Origin: Prevotella amnii DSM 23384 = JCM 14753 | GTDB lineage: Bacteria > Bacteroidota > Bacteroidia > Bacteroidales > Bacteroidaceae | Length of the DNA stretch: 46,404 nucleotides | Assembly: GCF_000378745.1 (NCBI RefSeq) | Contig: NZ_KB905280.1 | Location: forward strand, 1-46,404 | Direction: 5' to 3' | Shown here: in pieces, positions 1 to 7,624 of the stretch | Layout of the letters: each line of letters begins with the position of its first letter | Position numbering within the stretch: position 1 is the stretch's first letter | The notes under the pieces: model-generated | What the model saw: the letters and a program-made list of their open reading frames with translations, nothing else | Told to the model about the DNA's origin: nothing | The model's database searches: none | Position numbers and translations under genes: made by a program

Positions 1-166
1 TAGGATGAGCCGGGCGACCATTATTGCTGCAATACAAAGGAGAGAAAGCATTTTCAAAACACTCCCAATTAATCTTATTACTAAGTTGGAAAAGGGGATG
101 TTGATGACTAAGCATGTCCTCTAAAGAAGAGAACAAAGAGAGCTGTTTGGATGTACGTTTAAGCAT
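1..166 (-). CDS. IS transposase, N-terminal part (runs off left edge)
   Basis: An open frame starts at ATG 166 and runs through the left edge, giving the first 55 residues. It begins MLKRTSKQLSLFSSLEDM and contains FENAFSPLYCSNNGRPAHP. The pattern 'N-W-x-x-F-E-x-A-F-x-P-L-Y ... N-G-R-P' is the usual N-terminus of IS5/IS1182-type DDE transposases, recognised from memory of the family. The catalytic DDE residues would lie outside the window, so neither completeness nor activity can be judged. A Bacteroidetes-type promoter sits upstream at 190-221, and a 13-bp inverted repeat surrounds its -7 box. The exact IS end cannot be fixed without the other end. Confidence 0.7.
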   Translation of the reverse strand, partial: MLKRTSKQLSLFSSLEDMLSHQHPLFQLSNKINWECFENAFSPLYCSNNGRPAHP

Positions 167-216
167 AAATATCTGCAAGAATTATAATGTAAAGGTACAA
201 AAACTTGCAGATATTT
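167..216. repeat. 13-bp inverted repeat around the transposase promoter
   Basis: AAATATCTGCAAG (167-179) and its exact reverse complement CTTGCAGATATTT (204-216) are separated by 24 nt. They flank the -7 box and abut the start codon. This could be a repressor site, or a hairpin in read-through transcripts that protects against impinging transcription. It could also be part of the IS terminal region. Confidence 0.7.
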
Positions 217-221
217 GCAAA
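190..221 (-). promoter_or_regulatory. Promoter of the left-edge transposase
   Basis: On the minus strand a -33 TTTG (218-221) is followed 20 nt later by TACCTTTA (190-197), one base off the Bacteroidetes TAnnTTTG box. The start codon at 166 follows closely, so the leader would be about 20 nt. Confidence 0.55.
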
Positions 222-375
222 TAATTTATAGCATAATATACTATGAATCAGATGAATATTAGGCTTTTAAGGGTGGACTATTTATCTTTAAGGCATACTA
301 TTTTTTATGGTAAAAGATGTCTTTTTAATGTAAATATGTAACTATTTGTAAACCATTATGTTATTTGCTGTTTTA

Positions 376-436
376 AAAAATAGATTATTTTTGTACTAAA
401 AATAATCTATTTTTGTATTAAAAATAAATTAAAAAT
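376..436. repeat. 22-bp-period AT-rich dyad array, copy A
   Basis: Three 17-bp units start at 376, 398 and 420, exactly 22 bp apart: AAAAATAGATTATTTTT, AAAAATAATCTATTTTT (the exact reverse complement of the first) and AAAAATAAATTAAAAAT. The 5-bp spacers are GTACT and GTATT. A fourth unit near 442 is degenerate. Related arrays occur at 14030, 25739 and 42892. It lies between an IS transposase and the 3' end of deoC. Confidence 0.85.
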
Positions 437-514
437 GAAGTTAAAAAAATATCTCTTGTTTTATAAAGAGAGTATAGCTTGTGTTGTTAAAAGTAAGGGT
501 TGGGCATTAAAAAG

Positions 515-608
515 CGGGATTTGAACATGGGATAGTATGTTTTTATATATCGTGTACAGCATACTTATAGTATGTATTACACCGTTACAAACTAATGTTC
601 AAACCCCG
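515..608. repeat. Nested inverted repeat / long stem-loop
   Basis: CGGGATTTGAACAT (515-528) pairs with ATGTTCAAACCCCG (595-608) with one mismatch. Inside, 552-565 and 569-582 form a second hairpin (11 of 14 positions pair, one as a wobble; 3-nt loop). The outer arms resemble tRNA T-arms (GTTCAAA-CCCG), but no tRNA can be folded here. It might be a remnant of tRNA-associated mobile DNA or a structured RNA. Confidence 0.5.
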
Positions 609-654
609 AAAGCAGGCAAACTGCGACAAAAAAAGGACATCTTTTAAAACCCTA

Positions 655-679
655 AAAAACAATGTTTTATCATGTTTTT
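655..679 (-). terminator. Possible weak terminator of the uvrC-deoC unit
   Basis: On the minus strand AAAAACA (673-679) pairs with TGTTTTT (655-661) across an 11-nt loop, overlapping the deoC stop codon. The stem is short and AU-rich, so this is tentative. Confidence 0.3.
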
Positions 680-1625
680 AGAAGTATTTTATCTCCTTTT
701 CTAATAGTTCTGATAAGATTAAGTTTGGAAGCCTGCTTGTGCCAAGACGGAAATAATAGTTAGATAGCCACTTTTCGCCTAACACTTCTTTAAAGATAGT
801 ATAATATATTACAGCGTCCATGACACTGTTAATGCCGCCAGCAGGTTTTAATCCTATCTGTATGCCTGTCTTGTTATAATATTCTTTTATAGCTTGACAC
901 ATTACATAAACGGCTTCTGCTGTAGCACCACCACCTTCTTTGCCTGTGCTGGTTTTTATAAATTGAGCACCAGAATACATAGAAAGCAGGGCTGCTGTTT
1001 TAATGTTTTTAGCTGTTTTTAATACACCTGTTTCAAGGATAACCTTCATGTCTACGTCGCCACACACTTCTTTAAGCTCTGAAATGGTATCGCAAACGCT
1101 CTCGTAATCTTCTGAAAAGAATTTTCCTACAGGTAGAACAATGTCTACATTAGTAGCCCCGTCTTTTATAGCAAGAGCTGTTTCTACTGTTTTTACTTCT
1201 AAAAAGCTCTGTGATGAAGGAAAAGCTCCCGATACCACTGTAATATCCACACCATCTATTTCAAGACTGTTGGCTACAAGTTTTGCAAAGTTAGGGTAGG
1301 TTACTATGGTGCGAACATTAGGTAGGTTAGGATATTCTTCCTCAAACTTATTAACGTTTTCCACCATTTTAAGCACCTTCTCTTCGGTATCGCTGACACT
1401 TAGTGTGGTATATTCTACTGTGCTGAGGAGAAACTTCTTTACCTCCTTGTTATTATTCTCACTTACCTTTTCCTCAATAATTTTCCGTACAGCATTTTTT
1501 ACCTCATCATCAGTAATATTGAGATCATACAATGAAAGGGCTTGCTCGTATTTACTACTATCCACCTTACCGGTATTTTTCTGTTTGTGAATGTCGTTAG
1601 AGAATTGTTCTTTTATACTTACCAT
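678..1625 (-). CDS. deoC: Deoxyribose-phosphate aldolase
   Basis: Class I aldolase that cleaves 2-deoxy-D-ribose 5-phosphate to glyceraldehyde 3-phosphate and acetaldehyde in deoxynucleoside catabolism (cytosolic). The TIM-barrel signatures are present: NVDIVLP with Asp161, KVILETG at 194-200, the Schiff-base lysine Lys224 in FIKTSTG, and the second lysine Lys260 in GLKPAGG. At 315 aa it is longer than the approximately 220-260 aa of typical DeoC, with an N-terminal extension of about 100 residues, as I recall for Bacteroidetes homologues. It is the last gene of the minus-strand run behind the MazG-like gene (42-nt gap). Cytidine deaminase, another nucleoside salvage enzyme, is also in the window but far away. 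Confidence 0.96.
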   Translation of the reverse strand: MVSIKEQFSNDIHKQKNTGKVDSSKYEQALSLYDLNITDDEVKNAVRKIIEEKVSENNNKEVKKFLLSTVEYTTLSVSDTEEKVLKMVENVNKFEEEYPNLPNVRTIVTYPNFAKLVANSLEIDGVDITVVSGAFPSSQSFLEVKTVETALAIKDGATNVDIVLPVGKFFSEDYESVCDTISELKEVCGDVDMKVILETGVLKTAKNIKTAALLSMYSGAQFIKTSTGKEGGGATAEAVYVMCQAIKEYYNKTGIQIGLKPAGGINSVMDAVIYYTIFKEVLGEKWLSNYYFRLGTSRLPNLILSELLEKEIKYF

Positions 1626-1667
1626 ATTGATTTTAATTATATTTATGATATTATTTATTGATTTCGC

Positions 1668-2006
1668 TTATTTATTTCTTTTATCTTTAAGTTTAGGGTT
1701 ATTAATATGCCTATCTTTATCGCGGGTAGTTTTTTTATAGAAACTTTTTTGCAATTCCTCGGTGAGATCTACCCCTGTTTGATTTGCCATACACATAAGT
1801 ACCCATAGTATGTCAGCCATTTCTTCACCGATGTTGGGTTTTTCTCCTTTTTTAAAACTCTGGTCTCCATACTGGCGAGCCATTACACGAGCAAGTTCGC
1901 CTACCTCTTCTGTAAGGCAAGCCATATTGGTAAGCTCGCTAAAGTAGCGCACGCCATAGGTTTTTACCCATTGGTCTACTGCTGATTGTGCTTCTTTTAT
2001 TGTCAT
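1668..2006 (-). CDS. MazG-like nucleotide pyrophosphohydrolase
   Basis: Small all-alpha NTP pyrophosphohydrolase of the MazG superfamily (112 aa), expected to hydrolyse nucleoside triphosphates to the monophosphate and pyrophosphate and so clean the nucleotide pool. The metal-binding pattern is visible: EEVGE near residues 33-37 and EEMAD near 61-65. The C-terminal tail is strongly basic (RDKDRHINNPKLKDKRNK), which is unusual for a catalytic core and may be disordered or bind nucleic acid. It is one domain, about half the length of E. coli MazG. It starts 6 nt after the stop of a 41-aa membrane ORF and precedes deoC, so it is probably co-transcribed. The exact substrate is unknown. Confidence 0.9.
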   Translation of the reverse strand: MTIKEAQSAVDQWVKTYGVRYFSELTNMACLTEEVGELARVMARQYGDQSFKKGEKPNIGEEMADILWVLMCMANQTGVDLTEELQKSFYKKTTRDKDRHINNPKLKDKRNK

Positions 2007-2012
2007 TATATT

Positions 2013-2138
2013 TTATGTAAATCCTTTAATTCCACCACAACATACGATAAATGCTAATCCTATTATCCAGGCTATGATAACTATAGCGATATAAATAATG
2101 AGTACTTTAAGAGCTTTATTATTATTTTCTTTTACCAT
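2013..2138 (-). CDS. Small single-pass membrane protein (41 aa)
   Basis: ATG at 2138 reads MVKENNNKALKVLIIYIAIV and ends ...CCGGIKGFT before a TAA at 2013-2015. A short polar, basic start is followed by one hydrophobic stretch (about residues 11-32), then a Cys-Cys-Gly-Gly turn. AAAGAGG lies just upstream of the start, one of few purine-rich ribosome-binding sites in the window. It fits exactly between dtd (37 nt before) and the MazG-like gene (6 nt after) in the same orientation, which supports a real gene. Function unknown; I do not recognise a family. Confidence 0.65.
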   Translation of the reverse strand: MVKENNNKALKVLIIYIAIVIIAWIIGLAFIVCCGGIKGFT

Positions 2139-2175
2139 TTCCTCTTTTTGCAAGTATCGTTAGATATTTTTGTTT

Positions 2176-2628
2176 CTATTCCTTATTATGTGTATCCATA
2201 CAAATAGTTACAGGACCATCATTTAGCAATTCCACTTTCATATCGGCACCAAACTCTCCTCTTCTCACTTCTTTACCAAGTAGGGTGGAAAGAGCCTGAC
2301 AGAAATGTTCGTAGAGAGGGATAGACAGCTCATGTTTGGCTGCGTGAAGCCAACTGGGGCGATTGCCTTTTTTGTAGCTTGCAAGTAGCGTAAACTGTGA
2401 AACGACAAGTATGTCGCCTCCTTGTTCGATAATGCTTTTATTCATTATCCCATTATTATCATTGAAGATACGAAGACCAATAACTTTTTTTACAAGCCAG
2501 TTAGCATCTTCCTGAGTATCGTTATCTGCTATCCCAAGTAAGATAAGATACCCTGAGCCTATAGCTGATTTTACCTTGCCATCTATAGATACTGAGGCTT
2601 TTGTTACGCGTTGTATTACTATTCTCAT
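2176..2628 (-). CDS. dtd: D-aminoacyl-tRNA deacylase
   Basis: Removes D-amino acids (and glycine mischarged on tRNA-Ala) from tRNA, protecting translation. At 150 aa it has the normal family length. The two family motifs are present: SQFTLLAS (77-84), with the catalytic Thr80 region, and GPVTICMDT (138-146), carrying the Gly-cisPro element that enforces chirality. It lies 24 nt downstream of uvrC on the same strand and is probably in one transcript with it. ATG at 2628 gives the standard N-terminus MRIVIQRVTKASV. Confidence 0.97.
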   Translation of the reverse strand: MRIVIQRVTKASVSIDGKVKSAIGSGYLILLGIADNDTQEDANWLVKKVIGLRIFNDNNGIMNKSIIEQGGDILVVSQFTLLASYKKGNRPSWLHAAKHELSIPLYEHFCQALSTLLGKEVRRGEFGADMKVELLNDGPVTICMDTHNKE

Positions 2629-2652
2629 GTTACAAATATACGAAATATTCCG

Positions 2653-4494
2653 CTACTTATCTGTTTTGTTGTGGAAATAATTAAAAATTATTTCAGCTTT
2701 AAATTTGCCAATGATACCTGTAAGTGTCTGTAAATCAGTAGTTTTTATATTACTTAAGGTCTTTAGTTCTTTTAAAAGAGCTTCTTTTGTCTTAGGTCCA
2801 ATGCCTGGAATCTCATCTAATACGCTATGTAGCTGATGTTTAGACCGTTTGTCTCTGTGAAAGGAAATGGCATATCTGTGCACCTCATCTTGTATCTGTG
2901 TGAGTACTTTAAATAGCTCAGAAGTGGGTTTTATACTAATGGTTTGGGCTGGGAAGCCATATAGAAGTTCGTTAGTGCGATGCTTATCATTCTTTGCCAA
3001 GCCTGCTATAGGGATATGAAGATGTAGCTCGTCTTCTATAACAGTGCGCACTACTTCCATTTGACCTTTACCGCCATCGGTAATGATAAGGTCGGGTAGA
3101 GGAGTGCCTTCTGCTTTTATCTTGCTGTAACGGCGGCGTACCACCTCCTGCATCGATGCGTAGTCATTAGGACCTTCTACTGTTTTGATGTTATATTTAC
3201 GATAGTCTTTTTTTGAAGGTTTCATCTTTTTATATACTATACACCCTGCTACTGCATCTGTTCCAGATATGTTAGAATTGTCGAAACACTCAATAGTATA
3301 AGGTAATTTGGGAAGTTTTAGTTTGTCGCGAAGTTCTGTCATAAGGCGTGTTTGTTTTTGTTCAGGATTGAGTTTTTCAGCTTGTTTTAGTCTGTCGAAC
3401 TTATATTGTTTAGCATTCATTTGCGATAACTCAAGCAAATGGCGTTTGTCTCCGCGCTGAGGAATGAAAAAGTCAGCATCTTTTATTTTAAAATCAAGCT
3501 CGAATGGCACTATAATTTCTTTTGCTTTACTTTTAAATCTTTCACGAATCTCAGGTATGGCTTCATTTAATAGTTCTGCATCGCTCTCATCAAGTTTGCG
3601 TTTATATTCGTATGTGAAGCTTTGATTAATGGCTCCATTAGTAACATGAATGTAATTGATAAAAGCATTTTTATTAGTTTCATCATTATCTATTGAAAAG
3701 ACATCAACATCGGTAATGGTGTAGGATACTATCTCGCTTTTTGTAGCAAAATTATCTAAAGCAATGTATTTCTGTTTACATATCTCAGCTTCTTCAAAAC
3801 GTAGCTGCTCTGATAGCTCTTCCATTTGCTTACGTATGATGTGTTGCACAGAACGTGTATTGCCTTTTAGCACCTCTTTTGCCTGTTTTATGTTCTCTTG
3901 ATATTCATTATAGCTTTGCTTGTTTATACATGGTGCTCCACAATTTCCCATGTGGTATTCTAAGCACGACTTATATTTACCTTGCTGTATACCTTCTTTT
4001 GTTATAGGGAAACGACAGCTTCGCGGCTTATAAGTTTTCTTTATAATGTCTAAAATAGCGTACATGGAGCTAATGTGTGAGTAGGGTCCAAAGTATGTAC
4101 CAAGCTTTTTATTAATTGTTCTTGTGTGAAATATGCGAGGAAAAAGCTCATTAGTTACACAAATGCTGGGATATGTCTTGCCATCTTTAAGCAAGACATT
4201 ATAACGTGGTTGGTATTGTTTTATAAGCTGATTTTCTATTAATAAGGCGTCTTCTTCTGAGTTTACTATAGAATAAGAAATGTCGAAAATTTTAGAAACA
4301 AGGAGCTTTGTCTTAAAACGATCTACTTCTTTATGGAAATAAGACGCTACTCTGCGCTTTAAGTTTTTAGCCTTCCCAACATAAATGATAATATTATCTT
4401 TATCATAATATTGGTATGTGCCAGGCTTCTCTGGCATGCTTGCTACTATAGTTTTCAAACGTTCTATGCGCTTTTGATTATTTTCTTTATCCAT
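2653..4494 (-). CDS. uvrC: Excinuclease ABC subunit C
   Basis: UvrC makes both incisions around bulky DNA lesions in nucleotide excision repair, working with UvrA and UvrB. The order of parts is standard: an N-terminal GIY-YIG nuclease with YQYYDKDNIIIYVGKAKNLKRR, a cysteine-rich stretch (CRFPITKEG ... CLEYHMGNCGAPC), a UVR motif near residues 205-240, an RNase H-like nuclease with ECFDNSNISGTDAVAG and ITDGGKGQ, and a C-terminal helix-hairpin-helix (EIPGIGPKTKEALLKEL). Its length, 613 aa, is normal. A parS-like palindrome lies 42 nt upstream of its start. It appears to be the first gene of the uvrC-dtd-orf41-mazG-deoC unit. Confidence 0.98.
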   Translation of the reverse strand: MDKENNQKRIERLKTIVASMPEKPGTYQYYDKDNIIIYVGKAKNLKRRVASYFHKEVDRFKTKLLVSKIFDISYSIVNSEEDALLIENQLIKQYQPRYNVLLKDGKTYPSICVTNELFPRIFHTRTINKKLGTYFGPYSHISSMYAILDIIKKTYKPRSCRFPITKEGIQQGKYKSCLEYHMGNCGAPCINKQSYNEYQENIKQAKEVLKGNTRSVQHIIRKQMEELSEQLRFEEAEICKQKYIALDNFATKSEIVSYTITDVDVFSIDNDETNKNAFINYIHVTNGAINQSFTYEYKRKLDESDAELLNEAIPEIRERFKSKAKEIIVPFELDFKIKDADFFIPQRGDKRHLLELSQMNAKQYKFDRLKQAEKLNPEQKQTRLMTELRDKLKLPKLPYTIECFDNSNISGTDAVAGCIVYKKMKPSKKDYRKYNIKTVEGPNDYASMQEVVRRRYSKIKAEGTPLPDLIITDGGKGQMEVVRTVIEDELHLHIPIAGLAKNDKHRTNELLYGFPAQTISIKPTSELFKVLTQIQDEVHRYAISFHRDKRSKHQLHSVLDEIPGIGPKTKEALLKELKTLSNIKTTDLQTLTGIIGKFKAEIIFNYFHNKTDK

Positions 4495-4534
4495 TTTTTG
4501 TAACTATCTTGTTTCTAACTGTTTCTATCTCCTT

Positions 4535-4550
4535 TGTTCCACGTGGAACG
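4535..4550. promoter_or_regulatory. Candidate chromosomal parS site
   Basis: TGTTCCACGTGGAACG contains the perfect 14-bp palindrome GTTCCACGTGGAAC (4536-4549). It matches the consensus of bacterial ParB-binding sites (TGTTTCACGTGAAACA and its C/G variant) except for the last base. It is intergenic, between uvrC and apt and about 0.9 kb downstream of mnmG, a gene often close to oriC. Other CACGTG hexamers in the window lack the flanking match. Confidence 0.75.
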
Positions 4551-4758
4551 TTTAAGGATCTTTATTTATCTTTAGCCTTATAGGTGGTTTTTTGTTAGTA
4601 AAGGATTATGAGCAAGTGGATTTTAAAAAGAGGATAAACGGTGTAAGGTTTCTATAAACTCTTTCGTGTTTTCTTTGGCTTGCATCTTTTCTTTAGGTTT
4701 ATGTTTTTACTTTCTGTGTTTATGTAAGAATACATATCTATATATGTTTTTAAAATTA

Positions 4759-4798
4759 AAAGGCGGAACATCTTTCTCTTAAAAGTTGCTCCGCCTTT
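4759..4798 (-). terminator. Rho-independent terminator after apt
   Basis: AAAGGCGGA (4759-4767) and TCCGCCTTT (4790-4798) form a perfect 9-bp GC-rich stem with T-rich flanks on both sides, 44 nt beyond the apt stop codon. It should end the mnmG-apt transcript. The rest of the 4495-4841 gap holds only the parS-like site and AT-rich sequence without a frame. Confidence 0.85.
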
Positions 4799-4841
4799 GT
4801 TTGGTTATTATTTATTATTCTATTGTTTAAATATTATTTTT

Positions 4842-5372
4842 TTAGAATTGGAGCAGAGATGAGATCTCTATATCTTTGTCAAATTGTGATCTACATTCTG
4901 GAAATTCTTTTAATAGTTCTATTATAAAGTTGCAATATACCTTCTTTGGGTTGAATTTCTTTACTAATTTACATGCAGCTTTCATAGTTCCACCTGTAGC
5001 AAGGAGGTCATCGTGAAGAAGGATAACATCATTTTCGTTAATAGCATCTTTATGTATTTCTATTGTGTCTGTGCCGTATTCTTTTTCGTATGTTTCTTGT
5101 ACGGTTTCACAAGGTAGTTTACCTGGTTTCCTGCAAAGCACTATGCCTGCGCCAAGACGTTCTGCAAGGGCAGAAGACATGACAAAACCGCGACTTTCGA
5201 TGCCAACAACTTTTGTTACACCTTTATCTTTATAAAGCTCGTACATCTCGTCAGAGATCTCTTTTAAAGCTTCTGCCGATTTAAATAGTGTTGTAACATC
5301 ACGAAAATTAACGCCCTTTATTGGCCAATCTGGAATACATCTCAGGTTGTCAAGTAATAGTTGTTTGTTCAT
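4842..5372 (-). CDS. apt: Adenine phosphoribosyltransferase
   Basis: Purine salvage enzyme: adenine plus PRPP gives AMP and pyrophosphate. It has 176 aa, the normal length. The PRPP-binding loop is VILLHDDLLATGGT (116-129), with His120 where many homologues have Val or Asp, and ESRGFVMSSALA (59-70) forms the adjacent conserved region. Its N-terminus, with IPDWPIKGVNFRDVTTLF, is typical of Apt. It sits 87 nt downstream of mnmG on the same strand with no recognisable promoter box in the gap, and is followed by a strong terminator. The mnmG-apt order is one I recall from other Bacteroidetes. Confidence 0.97.
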   Translation of the reverse strand: MNKQLLLDNLRCIPDWPIKGVNFRDVTTLFKSAEALKEISDEMYELYKDKGVTKVVGIESRGFVMSSALAERLGAGIVLCRKPGKLPCETVQETYEKEYGTDTIEIHKDAINENDVILLHDDLLATGGTMKAACKLVKKFNPKKVYCNFIIELLKEFPECRSQFDKDIEISSLLQF

Positions 5373-5459
5373 TAGTGTATTTTTCTTTTTACTTTAGTTG
5401 CTTATTTATAATATAAAATGTTTTTTATTATAATGTTTTTATTGTCTTTTTTTTTCATT

Positions 5460-7355
5460 TCATCGACCCATTAATATTAATAGTACATTAATATCATTAG
5501 GACTAACTCCGGGTATTCTGCTTGCTTGTGCTAAAGTTTCGGGTTGTATACGCTCTAACTTCTGTCTGCATTCAGTAGAAAGGTCATGTATTTTGTTATA
5601 GTTAAAGTGCCCTTTTATCTTTATATTCTCTAAGCGGTGCATCTTTTCTGCAAAAATACGTTCACGTTCTATATATCCTTTGTATTTCATTTTTATTTCG
5701 GTTGCCTCTATTATTTCTTCTTTTCTGTTAGGACATGTTTCTAAACATTCCTTTAAAGTAGGTAGGATATTGGCCAAATCTGTTATAGTTACATTAGGTC
5801 TACCGATTAAATCGATTAATTTTGTAGTTCCCTTAATGGGAGAAGATCCTATTTTTTCTAACAAACTATTTACGTATTCAGGCTTTACAGTGTTATTATA
5901 AAAGAAGTTTTCTATGCGTAGAATATGTTCTTTTTTCTCTAACCACCAGTCGTAACGTTCACGTTTAGCTATTCCTAAAGTATATGCCTTTTCTGTTAAG
6001 CGAGCATCAGCATCATCTTGTCTGAGTAAAATGCGATACTCTGCACGTGAGGTAAACATACGATAAGGTTCATCAACACCTTTTGTAGTTAGGTCATCTA
6101 TAAGCACTCCTATGTAGCTTTCGTCCCTTTTCATTATAAAAGGCTGGTTATTACTGCATAAGTTAGCAGCATTAATGCCTGCTACTATTCCTTGTCCACC
6201 AGCTTCTTCGTAACCTGTAGTACCATTAACTTGCCCTGCAAAGAATAAACCTTCAATGATTTTAGATTCTAAAGAAGGTTTTAATTGGGTAGGATCAAAG
6301 TAATCATATTCAATAGCATATCCCGGTCTATATATCTTTGCATCGCTTAGAGCAGGAATTTGGTGTATTGCTTCTATCTGAATATCCCATGGCATACTTG
6401 ATGAAAAGCCATTAAGATACATCTCGTTTGTATCAACTCCTTCAGGTTCAAGAAACAAAGGGTGTGATGATTTATTAGGGAAAGTTATAAGTTTAGTCTC
6501 TATAGAAGGGCAATAACGTGGTCCTGTACTCTGAATTTGTCCATTAAGTATAGGTGCTTCTGATAAACTATTACGTATGATTCTGTGTGCTTTTTCATTG
6601 GTATTAAATGTCCAGCAAGGCATTTGAGGTAAAGAACGTTGTTTTCCAAAAAATGAGAATTGGTGGTAATCTGAATCACCTGGCTGTTCTTCTGTATATT
6701 CAAAATGTACCGAGCGCTTATCTATACGTACAGGAGTACCTGTTTTCATGCGTGCTACAGTAATTCCCCAACGAGTTATGCTATCAGTAAAATTATGTAC
6801 GGCAGGTTCTGATATTCGCCCTCCTTCTACTTGTTTATTTCCAATATGCATTAATCCGTTTAGGAAAGTTCCTGCTGTAATAATTACAGTACGTGCATAC
6901 ATTTCTATACCCCAAATAGTTTTTACTCCTATAACTCTTTGTGCAGTTTCTTTAGAAGTATTGTTTTTCTCTACAAGGAGTTCTGTAGCTTGATCTTGAA
7001 AAATGTATAGGTTTTCAGTATTGTCTATTGTTTTCCTCCAATTATCAATATATTTTTGTCGGTCGCATTGTGCTCTTGGGCTCCAAACTGCTGGCCCTTT
7101 CGAACGGTTGAGCATACGAAACTGAATAGAGGAGGCATCAGTAATAAGTCCCATATACCCCCCTAGAGCATCAATTTCGCGTACTATTTGCCCTTTGGCT
7201 ATTCCGCCTATGGCTGGATTACAGCTCATTTGGGCTATTTTGTTCATATCCATTGTCAGCAAACAGGTCTTTGCTCCCATGTTAGCAGCAGCAGTTGCTG
7301 CCTCGCAACCTGCATGCCCTCCACCTATAACAAGAACATCATATTGAAAAATCAT
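5460..7355 (-). CDS. mnmG: tRNA uridine-5-carboxymethylaminomethyl modification enzyme MnmG (GidA)
   Basis: With MnmE, this FAD enzyme installs the carboxymethylaminomethyl group on wobble U34 of several tRNAs. The FAD-binding GGGHAGCEAA (11-20) is at the N-terminus. Other family landmarks include NPAIGGIAKGQIVREIDALGG, MKTGTPVRID and EEAGGQGIVAGINAA. The C-terminal helical domain ends with IPGVSPNDINVLLILMGR. At 631 aa it is full length. A TACTTTTG box on the minus strand (7382-7389) lies 27 nt upstream of the start codon. Confidence 0.98.
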   Translation of the reverse strand: MIFQYDVLVIGGGHAGCEAATAAANMGAKTCLLTMDMNKIAQMSCNPAIGGIAKGQIVREIDALGGYMGLITDASSIQFRMLNRSKGPAVWSPRAQCDRQKYIDNWRKTIDNTENLYIFQDQATELLVEKNNTSKETAQRVIGVKTIWGIEMYARTVIITAGTFLNGLMHIGNKQVEGGRISEPAVHNFTDSITRWGITVARMKTGTPVRIDKRSVHFEYTEEQPGDSDYHQFSFFGKQRSLPQMPCWTFNTNEKAHRIIRNSLSEAPILNGQIQSTGPRYCPSIETKLITFPNKSSHPLFLEPEGVDTNEMYLNGFSSSMPWDIQIEAIHQIPALSDAKIYRPGYAIEYDYFDPTQLKPSLESKIIEGLFFAGQVNGTTGYEEAGGQGIVAGINAANLCSNNQPFIMKRDESYIGVLIDDLTTKGVDEPYRMFTSRAEYRILLRQDDADARLTEKAYTLGIAKRERYDWWLEKKEHILRIENFFYNNTVKPEYVNSLLEKIGSSPIKGTTKLIDLIGRPNVTITDLANILPTLKECLETCPNRKEEIIEATEIKMKYKGYIERERIFAEKMHRLENIKIKGHFNYNKIHDLSTECRQKLERIQPETLAQASRIPGVSPNDINVLLILMGR

Positions 7356-7381
7356 TGTTTATACATTTTCTAATTTCTATG

Positions 7382-7389
7382 CAAAAGTA
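7382..7389 (-). promoter_or_regulatory. Promoter -7 box of mnmG
   Basis: TACTTTTG on the minus strand matches TAnnTTTG. No clear -33 TTTG at the right spacing was found. The leader would be about 20 nt. Confidence 0.5.
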
Positions 7390-7419
7390 GGAAATTTAAT
7401 CCGATTTCTTTTGTTTTCG

Positions 7420-7451
7420 CTTGGGTTAATCACTAAAATATAGTACTTTTG
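7420..7451 (+). promoter_or_regulatory. Promoter of frdCAB
   Basis: TACTTTTG (7444-7451) fits the Bacteroidetes -7 box, with CTTG (7420-7423) 20 nt upstream as a -33 element. Transcription would begin near 7456, leaving an AT-rich leader of about 170 nt before frdC, long compared with other leaders in this window. Confidence 0.6.
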
Positions 7452-7624
7452 TACAGATTTTGTGCGAGGCAATACCAAGAAATTAGTATTTTATTACTAT
7501 TTTGTTATATGCTTTTTGTGCAAATGTAATAAATAATAACTTTTATATCTTATTATGATATAGATCTCCACAGTAAACGATGAAGAAATTCTAATAATTA
7601 AATAAAATCAAAATCAGTTCATTT

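Larger units (their letters stand above)
312..645. repeat. Candidate small non-coding mobile repeat (MITE-like), uncertain
   Basis: AAAAGATGTC (312-321) has its reverse complement GACATCTTTT at 636-645, and both are followed inward by T-rich or A-rich runs. Inside lie a 22-bp-period repeat array (376-436) and a long stem-loop (515-608). No coding frame is visible. The nested inverted repeats suggest a non-autonomous element, but no target-site duplication was established and only this copy of the termini occurs in the window. Confidence 0.3.

Noticed and set aside
376..436. The 22-bp arrays as a CRISPR array
   Set aside because: Repeats are 17 bp and degenerate, spacers only 5 bp, and no cas genes are present, so it is not CRISPR.
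515..608. A tRNA gene at the T-arm-like repeat
   Set aside because: No acceptor or anticodon arm can be built on either strand.
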